From: Pseudarthrobacter sp. Fe7 | GTDB lineage: Bacteria > Actinomycetota > Actinomycetes > Actinomycetales > Micrococcaceae | Direction: 5' to 3' | NCBI GenBank assembly: GCA_024372495.1 | Contig: CP099977.1 | Coordinates: 3,038,001-3,102,000, forward strand | Length of the DNA stretch: 64,000 nt | Shown here: in pieces, positions 18,366 to 26,922 of the stretch | Layout of the letters: each line of letters starts with the position of its first letter | How positions within the stretch are numbered: position 1 is the first letter of the stretch | The notes under the pieces: generated by a model | Database searches by the model: none | Told to the model about the DNA's origin: nothing | What the model saw: only the letters and a program-made list of their open reading frames with translations | Translations under genes and position numbers: made by a program

Positions 18366-18947
18366 CTAGTTCGTTGGCGCCTGGGCCTCTCCTGTTGCCG
18401 GGACCCATCGGTAGAGGGTGGGTACGGAGACTCCTAGGGTGTCGGCGACCTCCCGCGGCGGTGTTCCTTGTTTGAGGAGTTTGCGGGCTGAGCGGATCTT
18501 GGCATCTGTCATGATGCGTTTGCGGCCACCGACCCGGCCTTGTTGGCGGGCGGCCTGTAGGCCGGCCTGGGTGCGTTCGACCATGAGTTCCCGTTCCATC
18601 TGGGCCAGGGATGCCATGACGTTGAAGAAGAAGCGTCCCGAGGCCGTTGTGGTGTCGATGGCGTCAGTGAGGCTGACGAATCCTACGCCGCGGTCGCTCA
18701 GTCCACCGGCGAAGTCGAGCAGGTCTTTCACGCTCCGGCCCAGGCGGTCCAGCTTCCACACCACGAGAGTGTCACCGTGGCGCAGGTTGTCCAGAGCCTG
18801 GTCGAGACCGGGGCGTTGGGACTTGGTGCCGCTGACGGTGTCTTTGTAGATCTTGTCGCATCCGGCCTTGTTCAAGGCTTCGACTTGCAGGTCCAGGTTC
18901 TGATCCCGAGTGGAGACCCGGGCGTAGCCGATGCGGTGTGCGGCCAT
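18366..18947 (-). CDS. Serine recombinase, Tn3-type resolvase/invertase family
   Basis: From ATG 18947 (MAAHRIGYARVSTRDQNLDL) the protein has 193 residues. The catalytic Ser lies in YARVSTRDQ, the conserved Arg residues in VVWKLDRLGRS, and the E helix in MASLAQMERELMVERTQAGL. A C-terminal HTH (PPREVADTLGVSVPTLYRW) completes the small resolvase form. It cuts and rejoins DNA at res sites. No transposase is present, so it is a remnant or a stand-alone resolution module. The short repeats on both sides are its most likely sites. Confidence 0.88.
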   Translation of the reverse strand: MAAHRIGYARVSTRDQNLDLQVEALNKAGCDKIYKDTVSGTKSQRPGLDQALDNLRHGDTLVVWKLDRLGRSVKDLLDFAGGLSDRGVGFVSLTDAIDTTTASGRFFFNVMASLAQMERELMVERTQAGLQAARQQGRVGGRKRIMTDAKIRSARKLLKQGTPPREVADTLGVSVPTLYRWVPATGEAQAPTN

Positions 18948-19050
18948 GGGGTTTTCTCTTCTCAAAACTCGGTTCGGGGTCTTAGTTCGACTGTACCGTT
19001 TTGAGAACTATTTGTGAGAACAGGCGCGTGGGTGGTCGCGTTTTGTGATG

Positions 19051-19202
19051 TCATTTTCCGAAGTCGTCTGCACGGAATGTCCAAAGTCGTCTGCACGGCA
19101 GCCGCGTGCCCTTACGGGATGGTCTACCGGACTCCACAGTGCGGTCTATTTGTCAGTTTCCGAAGCCCTCTGCACGAATGTCCAAATGTCTTCTGCACAG
19201 CC
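19051..19202 (+). repeat. Iterated AAGTCGTCTGCAC motifs, right of the resolvase
   Basis: There are four direct copies in two pairs: GAAGTCGTCTGCACGG and AAAGTCGTCTGCACGG (19060-19098), then GAAGCCCTCTGCACGA and AAATGTCTTCTGCACA (19160-19200). Each pair is joined by AATGTCC. The second pair reads as a diverged duplicate of the first, about 100 bp away. Confidence 0.6.
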
Positions 19203-19393
19203 GGCCGTTGGGAATGCCAGATCTAACTGAGGAGCGCCCCTTAGGCCACCGGATTACGGGCGGTCCGACTTCCGCGGGCGCTGAATGAAAGCCCCCGGAA
19301 TCTGCTTCGGACGCCGGTATCTGCAGGAAGGCCGTGAGGCGATTCGTGTGGAGGCTTGAGGTCCGCCAATCCGCGTGATGCTGCCCCGGCGGA

Positions 19394-19882
19394 TTAATGC
19401 GGGCGGGACGCCGCCGGCGGGTCCAGTGCGTGCAGCGCGGCACTGGTCACGATGCCGTAGGCCAGGTGCGGGATGATGTCGCTTGCCCAGTCCGCGGGAG
19501 ACCATGTGCGGGGATCGGTAATTCCGAGCACGGTCATGGGGCCGTTTCCGCCGATCAGTGCGCCGGCCGCCGCGGCCAGGGAAGAAGCGAGGAGTCCGGG
19601 CCGGTATCCTGCTTCCCGGGTAAACCCGAGGGCGGCGCCGACGCCGATGCCGACGACAAGCCCTGTCAGCGGGCCGAGCCCGGCTAGCCGGTTCGTGCGT
19701 TCTTCGTCGTTGCCCGGGATCTTGACGCCCGTGACGTCGGCCAGCTTTTTGACTGTGGCCTCGGGTGTGCTGCTGGCGGGGCGGGCACGCCAGACCATGT
19801 CCAGGTAGGTCAGGGTGTTCAGGGCTGTGGTTCCGGCGGCGCCAGCTGCGGCTCCGGTGGCCAGTGCGCGAATGATTTTCAT
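19394..19882 (-). CDS. Hypothetical multi-pass membrane protein (DUF1440-like)
   Basis: ATG 19882 overlaps the TGA of the upstream SnoaL-like gene, so the two are translationally coupled. The protein has 162 residues, with Gly/Ala-rich membrane segments (LATGAAAGAAGTTALNTLTY, LGPLTGLVVGIGVGAALGFT, LASSLAAAAGALIGGNG, IIPHLAYGIVTSAALHAL). The pattern is like YagU/DUF1440 inner-membrane proteins of unknown role. The apparent fusion with the upstream gene is caused by a single-base lesion. Confidence 0.6.
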   Translation of the reverse strand: MKIIRALATGAAAGAAGTTALNTLTYLDMVWRARPASSTPEATVKKLADVTGVKIPGNDEERTNRLAGLGPLTGLVVGIGVGAALGFTREAGYRPGLLASSLAAAAGALIGGNGPMTVLGITDPRTWSPADWASDIIPHLAYGIVTSAALHALDPPAASRPH

Positions 19883-20296
19883 GGCTGCGGGGTCAGTCCG
19901 AGTTGGGTGAGCATGCCCAGGCTCGTCGCTGCTTCCCCAGCGTTCGACGAGTTTGCCGTCTTCGAACCGTCCGATCTGCATGCCCCGGATTTTGATGGCC
20001 CGTCCGGTGGGCGGGTGGCCCATCAGAGGTCCCTGATGTGTCCCGGTGACTGTGTAGGCGAACGCGACATCATTGTCGGTGGCGGTGAGGTGTTCGACCT
20101 CGAGGTGGAGATCGGGAAAGGAAGAGCGCAAATCTGTGAACAGGTCTTTGAATCCTTGCGGGCCCGGCCCCTGTCCTGGTCCCGGGTCGTGGTCGACACA
20201 GTCGACCGCGACGATGTCGTCGAATTCCTCGAGTTTGCCGCTGTTCATGGCGGCACCGAAGCGCTCCTGGGCCTGGATATTGGCGTCCCTGGTCAT
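19879..20296 (-). CDS. SnoaL-like / ester-cyclase-type NTF2-fold protein
   Basis: It starts MTRDANIQAQERFGAAMNSG and shows the family pattern: DCVDHDPGPGQGPGPQGFK, FPDLHLEVEHLTATDNDVAF, TVTGTHQGPLMGHPPTGRAI, FEDGKLVERWGSSD. At 19918-19924 CAGGCTC stands for CAGCTC. The correction gives SSDELGMLTQLGLTPQP then TGA, 138 residues, a typical ending for this family. Such proteins bind small hydrophobic ligands or cyclise polyketides, and many have no known substrate. It is coupled to the membrane gene downstream. Confidence 0.75.
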
Positions 20297-20325
20297 GGAT
20301 CCTCCGGTTATCGTTGCCAGGCCGA

Positions 20326-20547
20326 TCAGTGCCGAACGGTCCTGTTGTTATCTGTCATGGTGCACGCTGGTCCGCCCTGGAGCAAGGGCAGTGTGAGCAG
20401 GTCCAGCCCTGCCCGGGTCCAGATTCCAGGCGGATTCGGCTGTTCCCACGCCACCGGGTCTGTGTTGGGGCAGGACCGGCAGCCACACGCGGCTCCAGAA
20501 AGTGCCGTGGAGCAAGCAGCACGCACCGGGGCCTGGATTGAGGTCAT
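20326..20547 (-). CDS. Short Cys-containing ORF, uncertain
   Basis: This 73-residue frame (MTSIQAPVRAACSTALSGAA then CGCRSC) has several Cys residues and no family. It sits between the peroxiredoxin and SnoaL-like genes in a 346-bp gap that otherwise holds nothing. Confidence 0.25.
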   Translation of the reverse strand: MTSIQAPVRAACSTALSGAACGCRSCPNTDPVAWEQPNPPGIWTRAGLDLLTLPLLQGGPACTMTDNNRTVRH

Positions 20548-20642
20548 GAATGTGTTGCCTCTCCGCTCACTGCAGCCGGGTGAGACAGGGCCCGACACGC
20601 TGGCGTGTCCCTGCTGCGCCGGGCCTTGTCTTAACCTGAGGT

Positions 20643-21155
20643 TCAGGCGGCGCCGCGGGCCGGGTAGTCGTGATCCTGGGCGTAGCGGACCCCGGCGATT
20701 ACATCGTCCAGGGATGGCCGGCCGAAGGGCATGGTCGCGGTGCTGGACCAGAACAGGGTCCCGTCTTCGTCGAGAATGAAGATGCCTAGTTCGTTGAAGA
20801 GGTCAGGTTCGCCGTCCTTGATCGCGTGCGAGAGGTTCAGGCCCCATGTCCGGGCGGCTTCCTCACTGAGGCCGTAGGCCACGGGAAGGTTGCCCAGGTG
20901 CCACTCATTCACGATCCGGGTGCTTCGCTCTTCTGTTTCCATACTGACCGCGACGGACTGGCCGATCCCTGCTGTCTTAAGGTCCGCGATCCGCCGGTCG
21001 ATCTCGGCCAGTTGTTTGCGGCAGATCGGGCAATGCAGCCCCCGGTAGAAGACAACCAGGCTGAAACGGCCGTCGGTGCCGGTACCCAGCTTCAGATCAT
21101 CGGTGCCGCCCCCGCCAACCAGGTCGGGTGTTGTCTGTGTCGGAAGAAGTGCCAT
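20643..21155 (-). CDS. Peroxiredoxin-like (AhpC/TSA) family protein
   Basis: The protein is 170 residues. The thioredoxin-fold core reads FSLVVFYRGLHCPICRKQLA with a CxxC motif where peroxiredoxins have the peroxidatic Cys. It then has SVAVSMETEERSTRIVNEW, LPVAYGLSEEAARTWGL and GIFILDEDGTLFWSSTATMP. This subgroup is annotated as peroxiredoxin-like, and activity may be thiol peroxidase or disulfide exchange. It is cytosolic and transcribed toward the repeat-protein gene. Confidence 0.78.
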   Translation of the reverse strand: MALLPTQTTPDLVGGGGTDDLKLGTGTDGRFSLVVFYRGLHCPICRKQLAEIDRRIADLKTAGIGQSVAVSMETEERSTRIVNEWHLGNLPVAYGLSEEAARTWGLNLSHAIKDGEPDLFNELGIFILDEDGTLFWSSTATMPFGRPSLDDVIAGVRYAQDHDYPARGAA

Positions 21156-21319
21156 GGTCTCGGTAACAAGGCCGGGCGCCAGGTCAGTCCCACCCAGCCA
21201 GGTCCATTCATCCTTTTCAGAGTGCAGGGGACGTGATCAGGTCGCCTCTGTTCAGAAGCAGATGCCCCGTCAAGGGCCGGACGCCACACAGGGCATCCGG
21301 CCCCCGTGGGCCGGTAGGC

Positions 21320-22798
21320 TCAGCTGCCGAAGATTCCGGTGCTCTGCCCGGTGATGGTGTTCTGGATGGTGCCGGCTGCACCGGCGTTAGCGCCCAGGTT
21401 CAGGCCCAGGTTCGACGCCGTAGCGAAGGAACCACGGTCGGCCCCGGTGGTGCTGTTCCTATCCGTGGTGTTCTAGATCGTGCCGGCTGCACCGGCGTCA
21501 GCGCCCAGGTTCAGGCCCAGGTTCGACGCCGTAGCGAAGGAACCACGGTCGGCCCCGGTGGTGCTGTTCCTATCCGTGGTGTTCTAGATCGTGCCGGCTG
21601 CACCGGCGTCAGCGCCCAGGTTCAGGCCCAGGTTCGACGCCGTAGCGAAGGAACCACGGTCGGCCCCGGTGGTGCTGTTCCCATCCGTGGTGTTCTCGAT
21701 CGCGCCGGCTGCACCGGCGTCAGCGCCCAGGTTCAGGCCCAGGTCCGACGCCGTGGCGAAGGAACCACGGTCGGCCCCGGTGGTGCTGTTCCCATCCGTG
21801 GTGTTCTCGATCGCGCCGGCTGCACCGGCGTCAGCGCCCAGGTTCAGGCCCAGGTCCGACGCCGTAGCGAAGGAACCACGGTCGGCCCCGGTGGTGCTGT
21901 TCCCATCCGTGGTGTTCTGGATCGTGCCGTCTACACCGGCGTTAGCCCCCAGGTTCAGGCCCAGGTCCGACGCCGTAGCGAAGGAACCACGGTCGGCCCC
22001 GGTGGTGCTGTTCCCATCCGTGGTGTTCTGGATCGTGCCGTCTACACCGGCGTTAGCCCCCAGGTTCAGGCCCAGGTCCGACGCCGTAGCGAAGGAACCA
22101 CGGTCGGCCCCGGTGGTGCTGTTCCCATCCGTGGTGTTCTGGATCGTGCCGTCTACACCGGCGTTAGCCCCCAGGTTCAGGCCCAGGTCCGACGCCGTAG
22201 CGAAGGAACCACGGTCGGCCCCGGCGGTGCTGTTCCCATCCGTGGTGTTCTCGATCGTGCCGGCCACACTCGCGTTCGCGCCCAGGTTCAGACTGACGTT
22301 CGAGGCAGAAGCAATTCCACGGTCGGTTCCCGTGGTGGCGGTGTTCTGGATCGTGCCGGCCACACCGGCATTCGCACCAAGATTCAGGCCAAGGTTGGAG
22401 GCCACGGCCCCACGGTCAGTCCCGATACTGCCGATGTTCCGGCCGTTGGTGTTGTTCTGGATGGTGCTGGCTACACCGGCATTCGCTCCCAGGTTCACGT
22501 TGGAGGCCACGGACCCACGGTCAGTCCCGGTAGCCCCGGTCCCGGTGTTGCCGGTGTTGTTCTGGATGGTGCTGGCTACACGGGCGTTCGAGCCCAGGGT
22601 CAGGCCCAGGTTGGAGGCGATGTTGTCGCGGTTGGCCGTCGGGGACGCGGAGGTGATGCTGGTCTGGTTCCGCGTACCGATACCAAGACCGGCGCCGGTG
22701 TTGGTGCCTGTGTCGGCGGAGGCCGCTCCAGCTCCGAGGACGAGGACGCCGCCGGCGAAAACTGCGGCGCAAAGGGTGTTGCGGACAAATGATTGCAT
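21320..22798 (-). CDS. Secreted tandem-repeat protein with two in-frame amber codons
   Basis: The signal peptide (FVRNTLCAAVFAGGVLVLGA, ending AGAASA) is followed by degenerate and then nearly identical 37-residue repeats. One unit contains TGADRGSFATASDLGLNLGA then NAGVDGTI and NTTDGNST. The unit length is 111 bp. TAG codons stand where other units have CAG or GAG after GTI, at 21584-21586 and again exactly 111 bp on at 21473-21475. Beyond them the frame stays open to TGA at 21320 (ending TGQSTGIFGS), 492 positions in all. Termination at the first TAG gives 404 residues. The composition (Gly, Asn, Thr, Ala) suits a surface or biofilm-matrix protein. No family recognised. Confidence 0.65.
21345..22260 (-). 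repeat. Tandem 111-bp coding repeats
   Basis: About eight units of 111 bp (for example ATCGTGCC at 21921, 22032 and 22143 on the + strand) are nearly identical at the DNA level, synonymous sites included. This indicates recent unit duplication or gene conversion. Units nearer the signal peptide are diverged. It is not a CRISPR array because the whole period is coding. Confidence 0.85.
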
Positions 22799-22892
22799 GA
22801 CTGATTTTCCTCACATGAATTAATGTTTAACGGCCAAAGGTGCCGGTAGGCCTGCATCTGCCGCGGCATTTAGGTGCGCGGCGCGGGCATCA

Positions 22893-23892
22893 TTAATCGG
22901 GTGAGAATCCTGGATCCTGGGCCGGTGGCCCGGGCAGGACGAAGCTGAACAGGGATCCTTCCCCGCCCTGGGTCATGGGCAGGACGAAACGGTGGGACAG
23001 ATCCGCTGCAGCCTGCGCTCCGGCGCCAGTCGGTCCCGAGGCGCCGGCACTGCCGGACACCGGTGACGGCAGGTTTACGCTGGGAAGCCGAGTCGGGCTC
23101 TGAGGTGAAGCGCCGCGGTCGTCGTTCATGGATGCCGCAGCACGCGGGGCACTGAAGGCCGTAACTCCCACGAACTGGCGGGAAAGCGCAGCGGTGGAGG
23201 CGGACGATTTCGCGGTGAACACGGCCGCCCGGGGCGTCTCCACAATCGGGGTGGCATGATCGCCGCCGCCCGGGAAGTCTACCGTCACGGGCGCAACGGG
23301 GGATGCAGCCATTGGGGCTGCGGACCCGTTGATTATCGTTGTCAAAGGCCGGGGAATGCCGTCCACCGGGTTCACTATCGGGCTCAGAGCGTTGCCGGCA
23401 AGCGCCGTGAGCGGAGCCACGAGCGGCTGCACAGTACCCGGTGACAACTTCGGTCACGGGCGCGGTGAGCGGGGCCACGGCGGTGTCGGTGAACCCTGTG
23501 ATGGGGTCCGTGATGGCTTGGAGCGCTGTGATTGGGCCCTGGGCGTGGCCGGGTGCGTGAGTCGGGGGCGCGGTGGCCAGCCGTCCGGGGATGCTGGCCG
23601 GGGCGGTGCCACCCAATGGTGGGGCCGTTGGCGCGGGAATCGGGACGGGTGCGGGCGTCGTTGAGCTCGGCGGTGCCGGTTCTGCCCGGGGCTGAACCGT
23701 GGCGATGAGCGGTTTTACGGGTGCAGCCAGGGTAGGGACCAGTCCAGTGGCCGTGTTCGGGCTCGCACCCGGCGGCGGTGCTGGGGCGGCGTGGGCGCTG
23801 CCCGCGCCGAAGATGATCCAAAACAGGGCGAACAGGCCGACGACCAGGAGCAGGCGGAGGGCAGCGGCGATGTTGAGGTTCGTGCGGCCCAT
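22893..23892 (-). CDS. Exported Pro/Ala-rich protein, frame broken
   Basis: GGGAGGTGGG immediately before ATG 23892 (MGRTNLNIAAALRLLLVVGL) favours this start over the TTG at 23907. A signal peptide or anchor (LFALFWIIFGAGSAHA) precedes a Pro/Ala/Thr-rich stalk. At about 23440 one extra G in ACCGGGTAC breaks the frame. Correction joins APVTEVVTG to TVQPLVAPLTALAGN and runs to TGA at 22893 (ending PAQDPGFSPD), about 332 residues. The C-terminal half has SFSVLP-like hydrophobic patches but no LPXTG. It lies 94 bp upstream of the repeat protein in the same direction and is a possible partner. Confidence 0.6.
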
Positions 23893-24159
23893 CCCACCTC
23901 CCATCAACTGCCGGAGTCCACGGTCACATCCTTTTCGTCCCCGCCACTGTCACGGGCCGGTACGTAGCCGCGGTGAGAGCGCCCGCGGCGTGATGCGTTG
24001 TGAGTGTTTCGATGCCGGGCGGCATCCGGATGGGTCGGTTTCTAAGAAAAGATCAACACCGCTATCACGTGGCCTGGGATTCATGCTCTTCCTGATCGTC
24101 GCCCGGCATCCCTCAGGGCTCACCCCGGGGGATGGGATGGTGCGGTGAGTGGTGCCGCT

Positions 24160-24339
24160 TTATTCGGACCCGTTGTCCTGCGCTTCGAGGTGTTTTGCCA
24201 TGGCTTCCACGGCTTTGTTCCAGCGCATGGTCAGGGCTTGTCTGCTCAGTGGTTCGAACATGCCGGTGAGAACTCTTTCAATGGCATCATAGGCGGCGTC
24301 TTTGACCCGTTCCTGCGCCGCGGGACTGTAATAGTTCAT
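24160..24339 (-). CDS. Small conserved-looking hypothetical protein, 59 aa
   Basis: ATG 24339 gives MNYYSPAAQERVKDAAYDAI and then ERVLTGMFEPLSRQALTMRW, an amphipathic helical protein with an acidic C-terminus (HLEAQDNGSE). The longer frame to 24432 adds a Pro/Cys-rich segment of poor quality. No family recognised. 24340-24678 has no gene I can support. Confidence 0.5.
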   Translation of the reverse strand: MNYYSPAAQERVKDAAYDAIERVLTGMFEPLSRQALTMRWNKAVEAMAKHLEAQDNGSE

Positions 24340-24678
24340 GCCCGTTATTCGAGACGGCGGCCATAAAAGATGGTCTGTTCTGATCGGCTGACATGGCGGT
24401 GAACACGCGCGCTTGGGACGGATCGCACTCATGGGCTGCCCGGATGACCTCGACGACGGAGCCCTTCATCGTGAGGCTACGGACACAGCCACATCTGTCC
24501 CATCGGCTGGTCTGGAACCGATACCTGACGGACCTCGCCGGCCGCCCCAAGGCGGAAGAGTCCATGACGGCGTCATAGGTACCGGAGCACCTGTGCGAGC
24601 CATACGACACCACCATCAGGTTTATCGGCCAGTAAGTCCACGGACCCGTGGTTCGGCGGCGTCCCCGCGGGCGGCGGG

Positions 24679-25269
24679 TTAGTGGTTGTGCCCGGCCGGA
24701 GGCCCGTTGTTAGTCCTGTGGTGTTCTTCGTGTGGGACGGCATGCTGTCCGGCGGCGGTCGCTGCGAGTCCGGGGGCCGTGATTGCCGCGACGGTGAGGG
24801 CGGCAGCAAAACTCGCCATCAGGAGCCGTCCCGCGGTGGGGTGGTAGTTGCCCGGGCGCCCCGGGTGGCTGGTCTGTCGGGCCAGCCAGCCCACGCAGCC
24901 GAGGAGGATCAGTTCCAGCGCCGCGGCGCTCAGCGCGGTTCCATTCAGTGAGCGGGTGGATCCGCCGTGCCACCAGATCCCGGCGGCGACGGCGGCCAGG
25001 TGCACGAACACCCCGGCGGGGGCCACCCGGAGGACCGGCCGGGCCCACACCGGGGCTCCGGTGCGCAGGCTCTGCACCGCCCATACCGTGAGTGCCGCAC
25101 CCCAGAGGCCGGCAGCGACCGATCCTGCCATCGCCCAGGGGTTTGTGGTGGCCGTGGTGAGCAACGTTGCGCTGGTCCCGAAACCGAGGATCGCGGCCCC
25201 CAGACCGGAGAACGCCGCAAGGATCCTGACGGCCTCGGCCAGGACCCCTGGCCGGGGCCAGGGGCTCAT
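24679..25269 (-). CDS. Hypothetical multi-pass membrane protein
   Basis: The protein is 196 residues with about five hydrophobic segments: ILAAFSGLGAAILGFGTSAT, WAMAGSVAAGLWGAALTVWA, VAPAGVFVHLAAVAAGIWW, LSAAALELILLGCVGWLA, and LLMASFAAALTVAAITAPGL. It ends in a His-rich tail (HEEHHRT, GHNH) that could bind metal. It lies 39 bp downstream of the DUF4383 gene in the same direction and is probably in one operon with it. A start a few residues earlier in another frame (25312) suggests a possible indel at the 5' end. Confidence 0.6.
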   Translation of the reverse strand: MSPWPRPGVLAEAVRILAAFSGLGAAILGFGTSATLLTTATTNPWAMAGSVAAGLWGAALTVWAVQSLRTGAPVWARPVLRVAPAGVFVHLAAVAAGIWWHGGSTRSLNGTALSAAALELILLGCVGWLARQTSHPGRPGNYHPTAGRLLMASFAAALTVAAITAPGLAATAAGQHAVPHEEHHRTNNGPPAGHNH

Positions 25270-25308
25270 CGGGGACCTGGGCCGTTGTTGCCGCCACGGG
25301 GGTGGGGT

Positions 25309-25731
25309 TCATGCCTGGCCGGCCCTAACGGTGGTGCGCCGGGTGGTCTTCTTGTCCTGGGAGAGGCCTACGCCGAGCAGGAGGACGGCGCTGGCCAAGT
25401 GCAGGACGTTATCGGCGCCGTTGAGGGCGATGATGTTCGCCGCGCTGTCCAGCAGGAACAGACCCACGATTCCGACCAGAAGGTACACAGCCCCCACGGT
25501 GGTGTTCACCGACCGCGCTGCGGGGACCGATTTCAGGCCGGCGGCCAGCAGGGCGGCGCCGATGGCCAGGTGGATGACGTTATGCAGGGGGTTCACGGCG
25601 AAAAGGATCAGGTTCGCCCCTTCGGTGGCGAAGAATCCGGTGCCGGAGGTGACGGCGAAACCGGCGAGGCCGACGAGGAGGTACACGGCACCGAACACGG
25701 TGGCGAGGAGCTTGTTGGGGGAAGTGCGCAT
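25309..25731 (-). CDS. DUF4383 membrane protein
   Basis: From ATG 25731 (MRTSPNKLLATVFGAVYLLV) the protein has 140 residues and four membrane segments arranged as an internal duplicate. VFGAVYLLVGLAGFAV and VGAVYLLVGIVGLFLL are alike, as are NPLHNVIHLAIGAALL and NGADNVLHLASAVLLL, with the hallmark N-x-x-H-L. This is the DUF4383 family common in Actinobacteria, function unknown. The frame is open upstream to 26028, but that part is not protein-like. Confidence 0.82.
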   Translation of the reverse strand: MRTSPNKLLATVFGAVYLLVGLAGFAVTSGTGFFATEGANLILFAVNPLHNVIHLAIGAALLAAGLKSVPAARSVNTTVGAVYLLVGIVGLFLLDSAANIIALNGADNVLHLASAVLLLGVGLSQDKKTTRRTTVRAGQA

Positions 25732-26090
25732 GATGGGGCAGCCTTTCAAAAACCGGGCCCTTCGGCTCAGCAAAGACTGCGAAGCCAGCGGGCCCATCGA
25801 AAAAGGGGTCTCCGGGACGGAAAACCCTCGCCACTGATTCGTCGTGACATGATCAACGGATGGGCCCGGCCCATCCGACGCCCGGAGGCGCGCGAGTGCC
25901 CGCAAGGGCAGTGTAGAAGAAGGCGCCGCTCCAGGGCCTCTGCCAGCCGGTGCCTGCGTCAGAGCCACCATGCAAAGGACCCCGGACGCAGGACGTGTTG
26001 CGGACCCGTCCGGGGTGGCACCGGTCACGAATAACCGCTGGAGGGCGATATGGTGTCGGCCACGACTACCTTTGGGAAGGTGTGTGCTTC

Positions 26091-26732
26091 ATGGGACCAG
26101 TAACCTTGCCGCAGCGATCTGCCACGCACCGGATGCTGGTGCCGGCTCTTGCCGGGCTGTCGATGCTGGTTCTGGCCGGATGCGGCGCCGGTCCCGGAAC
26201 GGCTGTGTCCGGGCCCAGCGCTTCGGTATCCGCCTCACACAGTGGTGACCCGGGTGCCGATTCCCCGACAGCGTCGCCGACTGATATTCCCGTTGCCGCC
26301 GCTGGTGGCCCATCGGCGGCGGCGTTGATGGTGTGCAGCAAGGAAATCCAGGAGAAAATCGTGCAGATCCTTGCCCTCGACGCTGCCCCGGACAACCAGG
26401 CAGCCTGGTCGGACAAGCTCTACACCTGCGCCTACGATCTGCCGGCCGGTTCGCTCGTTCTCTCGGTCAAGGAAGCCACGGCCCCGGACGCCGCACACGA
26501 CAATTTCCAGGAGGTGCAGCGGTCCACGGCTGGGGCTGCACCGATCGAGGGGTTGGCGAATCTGGGCTTCCCGGCGTTCCAGACCCCATCATCCGCCGTC
26601 TTCGTCAAAGACAACTTCGTGTTGACCGTGGACGCAGCGGGGCTGCCGGAAACGCTGGGACCCCACCAGGTCACCCGCGCCGCGTTCGCCTACCAGGTCG
26701 CCACCACGGTCCTGGCCTGCTGGTCCGAATAA
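26091..26732 (+). CDS. Lipoprotein, hypothetical
   Basis: Start ATG 26091 lies after GGGAAGG. A signal peptide with lipobox LVLAGC is followed by a Ser/Pro linker and a domain of about 150 residues (ALMVCSKEIQEKIVQILALD, LYTCAYDLPAGSLVLSVKEA, GLANLGFPAFQTPSSAVFVK, ending VLACWSE). The paired Cys residues suggest disulfides outside the cell. The pattern resembles small DUF3558-like actinobacterial lipoproteins, but I cannot place it firmly. The spacer 25732-26090 upstream is divergent with the DUF4383 gene and must hold both promoters. Confidence 0.65.
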   Translation: MGPVTLPQRSATHRMLVPALAGLSMLVLAGCGAGPGTAVSGPSASVSASHSGDPGADSPTASPTDIPVAAAGGPSAAALMVCSKEIQEKIVQILALDAAPDNQAAWSDKLYTCAYDLPAGSLVLSVKEATAPDAAHDNFQEVQRSTAGAAPIEGLANLGFPAFQTPSSAVFVKDNFVLTVDAAGLPETLGPHQVTRAAFAYQVATTVLACWSE

Positions 26733-26922
26733 CCCCCTCCTCATACACAGTGGGGCCAGGCCAACCCCTCGTGTTCAGAACAGGTCACGCCCGAATATGG
26801 GCGGTAAGCATTTTTCCCGGGACTTGACCAATCCGTGAGGTAGCGCACAACGAATTGCTGGTGTCACATTCATGGGCGTGCCCATCTGGGGGAGCGTTCA
26901 TCGTCAATGGAGGAAAAGAATC

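Noticed and set aside
19394..20296. A SnoaL-membrane protein fusion of 300 residues
   Set aside because: It is caused by the same lesion type at 19918. Corrected, the SnoaL-like protein ends at a TGA overlapping the ATG of the membrane gene.
21345..22260. Regular direct repeats, CRISPR-like at first sight
   Set aside because: The period is 111 bp with no unique spacers and the whole repeat is coding on the minus strand after a signal peptide, so it is a protein repeat.
21233..22823. Long open frames on the + strand opposite the repeat gene (over 400 codons)
   Set aside because: They arise from the repeat periodicity and codon bias of the minus-strand gene. They have no ribosome binding site, signal peptide or family, while the minus strand has all the marks of an exported protein.
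24287..24616. 109-codon minus-strand ORF between the small hypothetical and the membrane gene
   Set aside because: Composition is Arg/Ser/Cys-rich, it overlaps the better-supported gene at 24160-24339, and it has no ribosome binding site.
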